Assembly (NCBI RefSeq): GCF_015711015.1 | Contig: NZ_CP064653.1 | Coordinates: 992,001 to 1,056,000 of the forward strand | Source of the DNA: Methylomonas sp. LL1 | Lineage (GTDB): Bacteria > Pseudomonadota > Gammaproteobacteria > Methylococcales > Methylomonadaceae | Length of the DNA stretch: 64,000 bases | Direction of reading: 5' to 3' | Shown: piece after piece, positions 53,202 through 60,956 of the stretch | Position numbering within the stretch: the stretch's first letter is position 1 | Layout of the letters: every line of letters starts with the position of its first letter | Made by a program: the position numbers and the translations under genes | Notes under the pieces: generated by a model | What the model was told of the DNA's origin: nothing | What the model saw: the letters and a program-made list of their open reading frames with translations, nothing else | The model's database searches: none

Positions 53202-55124
53202 TCATGCCTGGAGGAAATACTCCAGGTTGATCAGTTCCAGAGGCAAACCCGGTGTGGTGGGCGAAAACTGGCCCAATTCCAGAAGTTGGCTGGGCGCAAG
53301 ACTGCCGACAATCTTAGTCAGATCGGTCAATTTGATGCCCTGACGCACCAAGTACAAGATGTAGGTATAACGCAAAGTTTCCGCATTAACTTGTTGTGGA
53401 TTATGCAAGCCGGCGTCGAGCGCCGCACAACAAAGCAGGGTTTCGATTTCCTCGACTGTCGGCCAGTTTAAACAAGAAAATCCGCCGGCAGGGCATTCGG
53501 CAACCGATCGTGTCATGACTAGACTGCGCCCTTCCGGAATCATGATCATCAATAACTGGCTATCCAGGCAATCCGGTGTAAGGCTGAGAATCTCGGCCAA
53601 CGACAAGCCGTTGAACAGCAGATTGATAATCGCCTGGATGGGCGGATCCGCCTCCTGATATAAGGCAAGCACCTCCGGTTGGGTCATTTCCCTGGCGACA
53701 TCTTCTTTAGACAGCGCTTTGAGTGGATCGTAAACCACTCGCGGCTGATGATGGCTTACATCCAGCATTTCCCGTGGCTGATGATGTAAATGTATGCCTC
53801 CCAAAGACATCGGGGCGGGCGCAGCGCTTTCCCGATTCAAAAAATCGATAATCAACACCGCCAGCAGGGCAAGAGCCAGACTCACGCCAAAGGCCAGCAA
53901 GGATTGTTGCAAATAATTCGGACTGATGGGTTTGTCCGGCAACGTGGCCCAGTCGACCACATCCACTTGCGGATATTTTTGCCGTTGTTTAACGTCAATG
54001 TCCACCAGGCGCTGCCGGGTGTCCTGCTGCAAGGTTTCCAGCTTTTCCAGCTCCTGTTGCAAGGCCTGGTGTTCGGCAAACTGCGAGGTGAAATCGGCGG
54101 CCAGTTTCTTGTGCTCCAGCATCTGCTGCTTGAGGGCTATCACGGCCTGTCTGGCGGCCGCGTAGTTATTTTCGGCTTCCTGCCGGGCAAAACTCTTACC
54201 GACGCTGGCCTTTTCGCTGATTTTTGTCTCTATTTCTATCAGTTGCTCCCGCACCCGGCGCAAACTGGGGTTTAGATCGATGTAATCTCGAGTGTACTGG
54301 GCTTCGATAGCCGCCAATTGATCCCTTAATTTTTCCGCTTGATGAATCAATACCGCCATCGATTGCGAGTCGGACTCAGGCACGACCGTCTCATTTCGGG
54401 AAATCGCGATCAGTATGGCATCGAACTTGGCTTTGGCTTTGACTTCTTCCTCCAGTGCGGCATTTAACGAATTATTCAAACCTTGCAGACGGGCATGGGC
54501 CTGATTATCGGCGCTCTCGGCGGATAAAATGTCGTGATCCAATCGAAACCGGTCGATTTGGTTACGTTTGTCCCGCACCTGCCGTTCGATCCGCTGCAGT
54601 TGCCCGTTTAAATCCTCGGTCACTTTGTCGGTGTTTTCGGCAATGAAGGCGGCCCGAACACGCAGATAGCTATCTATCCAGGTATTCACGGCCAATTGCA
54701 ATAATTTAGGTTCCGGGCCTTGGGCCTGCAAATGCACCAGATTGGTCTCCGGTTCCGGAACTACCGCAAACAAGCTCCTTAGTTCGTCGGCGTTCCAGTT
54801 TTTTGTCTGGAGCGACAGTTGTTGCAAACGTTCCGCCGTTTTGTCCAAAATCGTCGAACCCAGCAAAATCTGCTTTTGAATGCTGACATGTTGTAGATCG
54901 GCCGAGGGACTGGCTTGATCGATGTCGGTGGCAGCCATCGTCAACACCGTTGCCACGCTCTGGTATATGGCCGGTTGCAGAAAGATGTAACTCTGCGAAC
55001 CCAGCATGCACGGTATGAAAATCAACAAGAACACCAACCAGCGCCGTAGCCGAGGTGAATGGAGGCGCGCGGAGTCTCCGAATCCGTCCGAAGCCGACTG
55101 AAAACTATGTGATTGATTATTCAT
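53202..55124 (-). CDS. Wzz/GNVR-type coiled-coil membrane protein fused to a tyrosine-recombinase-like C-terminal domain
   Basis: 640 residues from the ATG at 55124. The N-terminal 430 look like a polysaccharide co-polymerase/chain-length determinant: a first membrane helix (about 28-49), a long periplasmic coiled coil rich in Gln and Glu, a GNVR-like WATLPDKPISPN and a second membrane helix (about 404-428). A His-rich linker with HHQPR twice follows. The last 150 residues resemble an integrase core: INLLFNGLSLAEILSLTPDCLD and ETLRYTYILYLVRQGIKLTDL with KIVGS after it. The box I Arg, catalytic His and Tyr appear missing, so it should be inactive. A role in polysaccharide export is inferred. 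No EPS genes are adjacent. Confidence 0.75.
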   Translation of the reverse strand: MNNQSHSFQSASDGFGDSARLHSPRLRRWLVFLLIFIPCMLGSQSYIFLQPAIYQSVATVLTMAATDIDQASPSADLQHVSIQKQILLGSTILDKTAERLQQLSLQTKNWNADELRSLFAVVPEPETNLVHLQAQGPEPKLLQLAVNTWIDSYLRVRAAFIAENTDKVTEDLNGQLQRIERQVRDKRNQIDRFRLDHDILSAESADNQAHARLQGLNNSLNAALEEEVKAKAKFDAILIAISRNETVVPESDSQSMAVLIHQAEKLRDQLAAIEAQYTRDYIDLNPSLRRVREQLIEIETKISEKASVGKSFARQEAENNYAAARQAVIALKQQMLEHKKLAADFTSQFAEHQALQQELEKLETLQQDTRQRLVDIDVKQRQKYPQVDVVDWATLPDKPISPNYLQQSLLAFGVSLALALLAVLIIDFLNRESAAPAPMSLGGIHLHHQPREMLDVSHHQPRVVYDPLKALSKEDVAREMTQPEVLALYQEADPPIQAIINLLFNGLSLAEILSLTPDCLDSQLLMIMIPEGRSLVMTRSVAECPAGGFSCLNWPTVEEIETLLCCAALDAGLHNPQQVNAETLRYTYILYLVRQGIKLTDLTKIVGSLAPSQLLELGQFSPTTPGLPLELINLEYFLQA

Positions 55125-55306
55125 GGTAGCCCGCCATTGAACGGAATAGAAGGGACTCAATGCTCAAACATTTGCGGGCTATTCTAATGCAATGCACGCG
55201 CAAAACACTATGCAAACCGGCAATTGGTGATGACCACTCCGAGCTTTAACACCGAAACAAGGCTATGGGGTTGAAATATCGGTTGCTTATATCTCTTGGC
55301 TTGTGC

Positions 55307-57931
55307 CTACTCAACGGAATCATGATCAAACCAGCGTCTTTGGAATTCATCCTCCGGCAGCGGTGGCGAGAGATAATATCCCTGATACACATGACAACCA
55401 TAAGACTGTAATAGTGACAATTGAGACTCGGTTTCGACGCCTTCGGCGACAACCGTTATATCCAAGATTTGGCCCAGGGATACGAAAGTCTTGATAAAAG
55501 CCGCCTCGTTCGATGCTGGATCTCCGTTATAAGCTTGAATGAACGAGCGGTCTATCTTTAAAGTCTGGATAGGTAAACTTTTCAAATAAGATAATGACGA
55601 ATAACCGGTGCCGAAATCGTCCATGGCAACGTGAATACCGCGCTGGCGGATTTGATGCAAGCGTTCCGTGGCCGTATGAATATCATGCATAACTAGGCTC
55701 TCGGTTACTTCCAATTCAATCCAACCGGGATCGGTACCGGTTTCGGCCAAGATGGCGTCCAGAACAGGAATGAAATCATCGGCCAGCAGTTGCCGGGGCG
55801 ATAAATTGATTGCCGTTCTGAATCCCGCCTGTTTCTTCGCCCAAACATTGGCTTGCAGGCAGGCCGTTTTCAGTATCCATTTGCCAAGCGGAACAATCAA
55901 TGCGGTTTCCTCCGCTATGGAAATGAAACTATCGGGCGGCATCATTCCCAAGCCGGGGCGGCGCCAACGAATCAACGCTTCGGCGCCGATTATCCGGCCT
56001 AAAACGCAATCCGCCTTGGGCTGGTAGTAAAGCTGAAACTCTTCTTGTTCAATCGCCAGGCGTAGGGCGTTTTCCAGTAACAGTCGCTGGCGCGCGGCTT
56101 CGTTCATGCCGGCCTCGAAATACTGAAACGTGCCCCGGCCCTTGGTTTTTGATGCATACATGGCGGTATCCGCATGCTTGGTCAGGGTGTAAAAATCCCC
56201 GCCATCGTCGGGAAATACCGCGATACCGATACTGACGCCGATATAAACCGTGTGATCCTTCAGTTGCACGGGGTCAGTCATCACATTGATCAGTTGCTGG
56301 GCGAGTTCGGTGGCTATGGCTATACCGTTCAATCCGGGCAGGATGATAGTAAACTCGTCGCCGCTTAGCCTCGCAACAGTGTCCGATTTACGCAGACAGC
56401 CTTGAATGCGGGTCGCGATGATCTGCAATAAACAGTCACCGGCCCAATGCCCCAGGGTATCGTTGATATTCTTGAAATGGTCCAGATCGAGAAAGAACAG
56501 CGCCAGACGGTGGTTATTACGCTGCGCCAACAAAATTTCCTGCTCGAGCCGGTCCTTGAACAATGCGCGGTTGGGGAGCTTGGTTAGTACATCGTAGTAC
56601 GCCAGTTGTTTGAGTTCCTGCTCCGCTTGTTTCTGATAACTGATATCGGTGGCGATAGCCACGTAATGGGTGAGTTGGCCCTGTTCGTTGGACACGGCAT
56701 TAATGCTGGTCAGCATCGGACAGAATTCTCCGTTTTTTCGGCGGTCCCAGATTTCGCCTTTCCAAAAGCCTTGGTTCAAAAGCGTTTGCCATAAACGTTG
56801 ATAAAAGGCCTGATCGTGAAGTTGCGACTTTAAGAGGCGGGTGTTTTGGCCCAACACTTCGTGGCGCTGATAGCCGGTGATGGCACAGAAAGCCGCATTG
56901 ACTTCCAGGATAGTGCCGTGGGGATCGGTGATAAAAATGGCTTCGCAACTATTTTGGAAGACTTTGTTGCTCAAACGCAGTTGTGTTTCCCGGTTTTTTA
57001 ATTCGGTAATGTTCAATGCGGTAACGACAGCGCCTTCGAATTTTCCCTGCGCCGAGTGCAGCAAATTGCTTTTTAGCCAATAGACGGCTTTTTGCACGCC
57101 CTGATTTTTAGCCAGCAATTGATGTTCATGGCTGTAATGGCCGTTCAGGCGGATGGTTTCCAACAGTGCTGAATTTACCGGCCAAGGCAAACTCGGCAGT
57201 TGTTCGGCCAGCCGCTGACGTTCGGCCGGGGGCAGCAAGTCGTCAATACCAGTGCCGAGTAGTTCCGCGTCACTGTATCCCAGTTCGCGCGATACGGTCG
57301 CATTCAGCCGCCGGATCAAGCCTTGCTGGTCGATGACGAACAACAGATCATCCATGGTATCCATGATACTGTCGACAAAACGGGTCAGCGCTTGTTGTTG
57401 GCCGACCTTTTCCTTCAGGATGATTTTTTGCGCCTCAGTCTCGCTGAGCATGGCATCCATGGTTTGGGTAATCACCAGGATTTGCCGTTCCTGTTTTAAA
57501 TTGGCCAGCCGCAATTGCTTGATTTCCTCGCGCAGTTGTTGCATGGTTTCAGCGTTTTCGCCGCCGGCCGGCGCGGCGGACCAATCTTCGGCGGCTCTCA
57601 AAGCGTCGATGTCATTGAGGGATACAAAAAATTGCCCGTCATAGGCCGTCACCGGATAACCGTCGGTTTTCAGCGCGATCCGGTGGCCGTGGGCTGGACA
57701 ACTCAGCGTATCGCCGTTCGTTAGCGGGCACGCGGACAAGTCGTAGCCTTGATGAGGACAGCGGTCCGGCACCGCCCAATATTCGCCCTCAAGTTTGAAA
57801 AGCAAAACATCCAGCGGACGCTGCTTACCCGGCAATTGCAAGCGGCCGGTCCAGCGCGGAGGCTCGGCCGAGTCGAGCAGCGTCAATGCTTCGATCACGG
57901 CCACGGCTGCATTGGCGATAGGCTGACTCAT
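55307..57931 (-). CDS. Rieske-PAS-PAS-GGDEF-EAL protein (c-di-GMP turnover, hydrogenase-linked)
   Basis: 874 residues, soluble. A Rieske domain (about 25-110) binds [2Fe-2S] through C58, H60, C78 and H81 (CPHQG and CPAHGH). A coiled coil (125-180) leads to two PAS domains (about 185-310 and 320-435). The GGDEF domain (about 440-600) has SGDEF at 523-527 and an RxxD inhibitory site at 514-517, five residues earlier. The EAL domain starts near 615 with EALIRW at 651, ELEVTES, and MDDFGTGYSS, so phosphodiesterase residues are present. It is the last gene of the hydrogenase operon, overlapping the protease gene by 4 nt. It likely converts hydrogenase redox state into c-di-GMP level. Confidence 0.93.
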   Translation of the reverse strand: MSQPIANAAVAVIEALTLLDSAEPPRWTGRLQLPGKQRPLDVLLFKLEGEYWAVPDRCPHQGYDLSACPLTNGDTLSCPAHGHRIALKTDGYPVTAYDGQFFVSLNDIDALRAAEDWSAAPAGGENAETMQQLREEIKQLRLANLKQERQILVITQTMDAMLSETEAQKIILKEKVGQQQALTRFVDSIMDTMDDLLFVIDQQGLIRRLNATVSRELGYSDAELLGTGIDDLLPPAERQRLAEQLPSLPWPVNSALLETIRLNGHYSHEHQLLAKNQGVQKAVYWLKSNLLHSAQGKFEGAVVTALNITELKNRETQLRLSNKVFQNSCEAIFITDPHGTILEVNAAFCAITGYQRHEVLGQNTRLLKSQLHDQAFYQRLWQTLLNQGFWKGEIWDRRKNGEFCPMLTSINAVSNEQGQLTHYVAIATDISYQKQAEQELKQLAYYDVLTKLPNRALFKDRLEQEILLAQRNNHRLALFFLDLDHFKNINDTLGHWAGDCLLQIIATRIQGCLRKSDTVARLSGDEFTIILPGLNGIAIATELAQQLINVMTDPVQLKDHTVYIGVSIGIAVFPDDGGDFYTLTKHADTAMYASKTKGRGTFQYFEAGMNEAARQRLLLENALRLAIEQEEFQLYYQPKADCVLGRIIGAEALIRWRRPGLGMMPPDSFISIAEETALIVPLGKWILKTACLQANVWAKKQAGFRTAINLSPRQLLADDFIPVLDAILAETGTDPGWIELEVTESLVMHDIHTATERLHQIRQRGIHVAMDDFGTGYSSLSYLKSLPIQTLKIDRSFIQAYNGDPASNEAAFIKTFVSLGQILDITVVAEGVETESQLSLLQSYGCHVYQGYYLSPPLPEDEFQRRWFDHDSVE

Positions 57932-58380
57932 TCCGGCAACAGCTCTCTTATCAAGCGGACCGCTTCCGGCACCGCCCGTTCAATCTCGGCGGACAGGCCG
58001 AGGCAAAAAGGTTGAACCTTTGCGACCTCGACGCCGACGATCAGGATTTCCGGTAGCGGCGCGCGGACGATTTTTAGCGCCTCCAGCAAATACGGTATGC
58101 CGAGGCCGTGACTGGTGGACGTTTGTGGCTGACCAGTCAAATCTTCCGGCGTTAACACGCAAATCTGGCCGATAGTGCCGAAGCCCGCAAAGGCATCGAC
58201 CAGAATCGCCTGCCGGCAATCCTGCAAAAACCGCAGTGCATCGAGCCCGGCGATGCCGGCGTTGAACAGTTCCACATCGGACGGCCAATCCAACTGGTTG
58301 AGCTGTGCATAAACGCCGATGCCGAAACCGTCGTCGCCATGCAACTCGTTGCCGAAACAAAGCACGTGCCGCTCAGGCAT
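57928..58380 (-). CDS. [NiFe]-hydrogenase maturation protease (HupD/HyaD/HycI family)
   Basis: 150 residues. VLCFGNELHGDDGFGIGVYAQL holds the family GNxLxxDDGxG motif with the nickel-binding Asp/Glu; VDAFAGFGTIGQI and TSTSHGLGIPYLLEAL follow, with the conserved His. The enzyme trims the C-terminal tail of the large subunit after Ni insertion. It starts 3 nt after the large-subunit gene, which does carry such a tail, and overlaps the GGDEF-EAL gene by 4 nt. Confidence 0.92.
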   Translation of the reverse strand: MPERHVLCFGNELHGDDGFGIGVYAQLNQLDWPSDVELFNAGIAGLDALRFLQDCRQAILVDAFAGFGTIGQICVLTPEDLTGQPQTSTSHGLGIPYLLEALKIVRAPLPEILIVGVEVAKVQPFCLGLSAEIERAVPEAVRLIRELLPE

Positions 58381-58383
58381 TGC

Positions 58384-59922
58384 TCAAGGCCATAAGGTGA
58401 GGCGTTTTCCGCTGTCCAGGATGTGTACGGTACACACCAGGCAAGGATCGTGGGAGCGGATGATGTGGCCGATTTCCACCGGGTCGTCCGGGTCGTCGAC
58501 ACGCATGCCGATCAAGCTGCTTTCCCAATGACCGTGCCGGCCAGCGCTGTCCTTGGGCGAGGCATTCCAGGCGGTCGGGGTGACGACTTGGTAACGGCTG
58601 ATCGCGCCGTCGGCGATTTGCAGCCAATGCCCCAAGCCGCCGCGCGCGGCGGTGACCAGCCCAAAACCCTCGCCGTCGGGAATGTCCTTTGTCGCGGGGG
58701 GCAGCATGTGCGGTTCGTCAAGGTCCGCACTCAACTCGTGTAAGGTGTCCCGCATGGTGCGTAGCAACTTGGCCGTGCGGCGCAGGCGGGCGAACTGGCG
58801 CAGCCAGGCGTTGCCGCCCTCGGCTTGATACAGCGAGCGTATCAAGGGTTCACCGTCGATCAAGGCGTCGGCCAGCGGGCCGGTTTGCACCACTTTGTCT
58901 TGATAACGCGGGGCTTTGCACCAGGTGTAGCGGTCAGAATGCGGCTGGTAATCCGGCACGGTTTGGCCTTGAAACGGGTGCAGGCCGCCGGGATAAGGTT
59001 GAAACCAGGCATAACGCACGTGTTCGGTGATCTTGGCTTGATCGAAAGCTTCGACGATTCCGGTTTCGCCATTCAGGAAGCCGGCTTTGAACAAGCGTTG
59101 CTTATGCTGCGTAAAGGTTCCCGCATAGCGCGGGTCGTCGTAAGCGCCATAGCTGAGCATATGCGGCGTGCCGAAACCCAGATACTGCAAACCGATCTCG
59201 CGGCTGATTTGAGTCAACAGACCGGTGGCGCTTTCGTCGTGGGCCGGTTTTTCGGTTAACCAGGCAAAAAATTGCTCGGCGCTTTGTAAATCCAGCCAGA
59301 CATCCAGATCGGTGCCGATCACGGTTTGCTCGAACCAACGGGTTAATTTATTGAGGATGGACAGACTGTCGATGATATGGCGGCTATTGGCCGGCGTGGT
59401 GACGCCGCCCGGCAGCATATACGACGAATGCGGCCACTGGCCGCCGAACAGCGCGACGATCTCGACGATATGCCGGGAATTTTCCAGTGCGCCCCGGTGC
59501 ACCGAACCCTTAAACGGCTGAAATGCGGCCAGGGCTTTGTCGTAAAACGGCCGGGACAGGTATTTGGGGTGACAAAAATCGGCGGTGAAAAACAGGAACG
59601 ATTGCCGCAAATCGCTTTGTACCGTTTCGGCCATCAGGCACAAGTTACGGATGCGGACAGCATTGGGCGGCACCGCAATCCGGCCGGCATGTTCCAAAGC
59701 CAGCACGGCGGCATTCAGTTGCGCGGTACCGCAGATGCCGCAAATTCGCGGGGTAATCACCAGCGCGTCGGTGGGCTTGCGGCCCAGCATAATTTGTTCG
59801 AAGCCGCGATACAGCGTGCCGATGCAGCGGGCGTCGACGACGATGTTGTCTTCCATCTCCAGTTGGAAATCCAGATCGCCCTCGACCCGATTCATTTCGA
59901 TTTGGATGGTTCTGCGGCTCAT
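58384..59922 (-). CDS. [NiFe]-hydrogenase large subunit, group 2-like (sensory type)
   Basis: 512 residues from the ATG at 59922 (a TTG two codons earlier overlaps the upstream stop). The nickel ligands are C61 and C64 in RICGICGTAQL and C494 and C497 in DPCLVCTVH. After the proximal motif the usual His is Gln (Q68), as in H2-sensing and cyanobacterial uptake enzymes of group 2. Twelve residues follow H500 (ILDSGKRLTLWP), the tail expected for protease processing. The enzyme oxidises or senses H2 in the cytoplasm with the small subunit encoded just upstream. From memory, HydDB calls cyclase-linked members group 2c. Confidence 0.93.
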   Translation of the reverse strand: MSRRTIQIEMNRVEGDLDFQLEMEDNIVVDARCIGTLYRGFEQIMLGRKPTDALVITPRICGICGTAQLNAAVLALEHAGRIAVPPNAVRIRNLCLMAETVQSDLRQSFLFFTADFCHPKYLSRPFYDKALAAFQPFKGSVHRGALENSRHIVEIVALFGGQWPHSSYMLPGGVTTPANSRHIIDSLSILNKLTRWFEQTVIGTDLDVWLDLQSAEQFFAWLTEKPAHDESATGLLTQISREIGLQYLGFGTPHMLSYGAYDDPRYAGTFTQHKQRLFKAGFLNGETGIVEAFDQAKITEHVRYAWFQPYPGGLHPFQGQTVPDYQPHSDRYTWCKAPRYQDKVVQTGPLADALIDGEPLIRSLYQAEGGNAWLRQFARLRRTAKLLRTMRDTLHELSADLDEPHMLPPATKDIPDGEGFGLVTAARGGLGHWLQIADGAISRYQVVTPTAWNASPKDSAGRHGHWESSLIGMRVDDPDDPVEIGHIIRSHDPCLVCTVHILDSGKRLTLWP

Positions 59923-59924
59923 GT

Positions 59925-60866
59925 TCAAGGGTCCATGGTTTTGTTCAACACCCGCTCAGGCGCGGCTTCATGCGCCAGGCTTTTGTAGGCCATGTAATTG
60001 GCCCGCTCCACGCCCAAGGGCAGGTTGACCGGGATAGGGCCGATTTTTTCGGTGCGGAACAAATCGTGATCGGACGGAAAATCCGGCGAGGTGCAACCGA
60101 AACACGGTACGCCGGCGCGGGTTTTGCTGCCGCGGCCGTTCCACAACTCCGAATTGCAAATCGCCATGGTTACCGGCCCCTTGCAGCCCAGATTGAAGAA
60201 CATGCAGCCCTTGCCGCCGAACAGCTCGTCTTCGACATCGTATTCGTGATATTCGGTTCGGGTGCAGCCTTGGTGCACCATGGTATTGAAAAAAGCCTTG
60301 GGCCGGTTCAAATGATCCAGTTCCAGCGGCAGTCCGGCAGCCAGCATGGCCAGGGTTTTAGTCATTGCATTGGGATGAGCGGGACAGCCCGAGATATTGA
60401 CCACCGGCAGGCCTCGGCGCGAGCGCCAGTCGACCGGCAACAAGCCGCCGGGGGCTTGTTTGTCGAATTGCAAGCCGAGACAGTCGGTGGGATTGGGCGG
60501 CGCGGCATGCACGCCGCCGTAGGCAGCGCAGGTGCCCATCGCCACCAGATAACCGGCTTTTTCCGCCAGTTGCCGGATCAGACTCATTTTCGAGCGCCCC
60601 CGGTACGGATCGTACATGCCCGATCCATTAGGGCCGGTCATGATGCTGCCTTCCACGCACAAAATATCCAGGGCCAGTCTATCCTCGAGAATCGCATCCA
60701 GCACAGTATCCAGATGCTTTTTGGGTTCGGCGGACAGGGAGGGTTGCCAAAGAAATTCAATACCGTACTGATCGACCAGTTCTTCCACGGAAGGACTGTC
60801 GGCGCACAGAATCGACATGGTGTCGCCACCGCAGGAGCCGGTTTGGAGCCAGAGTAAGGTCGTCAT
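59925..60866 (-). CDS. [NiFe]-hydrogenase small subunit, cytoplasmic (no Tat signal)
   Basis: 313 residues. It starts directly at MTTLLWLQTGSCGGD, so the twin-arginine leader of respiratory uptake enzymes is absent. The proximal cluster ligands are in GSCGG and GTCAAYGGVHAAPPN, with VNISGCPAHPN; medial and distal cluster residues are in FFNLGCKGP, MAICNSELWNGRG and GVPCFGCTSPDFP. It passes electrons between the large-subunit NiFe site and a partner. First gene of the operon; the large-subunit start lies 2 nt after its stop. An inverted repeat and an IS1595 element lie within 100 bp upstream. Confidence 0.93.
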   Translation of the reverse strand: MTTLLWLQTGSCGGDTMSILCADSPSVEELVDQYGIEFLWQPSLSAEPKKHLDTVLDAILEDRLALDILCVEGSIMTGPNGSGMYDPYRGRSKMSLIRQLAEKAGYLVAMGTCAAYGGVHAAPPNPTDCLGLQFDKQAPGGLLPVDWRSRRGLPVVNISGCPAHPNAMTKTLAMLAAGLPLELDHLNRPKAFFNTMVHQGCTRTEYHEYDVEDELFGGKGCMFFNLGCKGPVTMAICNSELWNGRGSKTRAGVPCFGCTSPDFPSDHDLFRTEKIGPIPVNLPLGVERANYMAYKSLAHEAAPERVLNKTMDP

Positions 60867-60903
60867 AAAAGTGTCCGTGAAGCGTCAAGATTGCAGATAG
60901 CTC

Positions 60904-60933
60904 TTAATCGGAACTGCTGCTAACACCGATTAA
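60904..60933. promoter_or_regulatory. Perfect 8-bp inverted repeat upstream of the hydrogenase operon
   Basis: TTAATCGG (60904-60911) and CCGATTAA (60926-60933) are separated by 14 nt, centred about 52 bp before the small-subunit start. It could be an operator for a dimeric regulator or a leader hairpin. No -24/-12 sigma-54 promoter was recognised nearby. Confidence 0.5.
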
Positions 60934-60956
60934 ATGACATGAATCCATAACTTTAA

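Noticed and set aside
59970..60857. 295-codon open frame on the plus strand opposite the hydrogenase small subunit
   Set aside because: It is the complement of a well-conserved gene and resembles no family; a codon-bias shadow.
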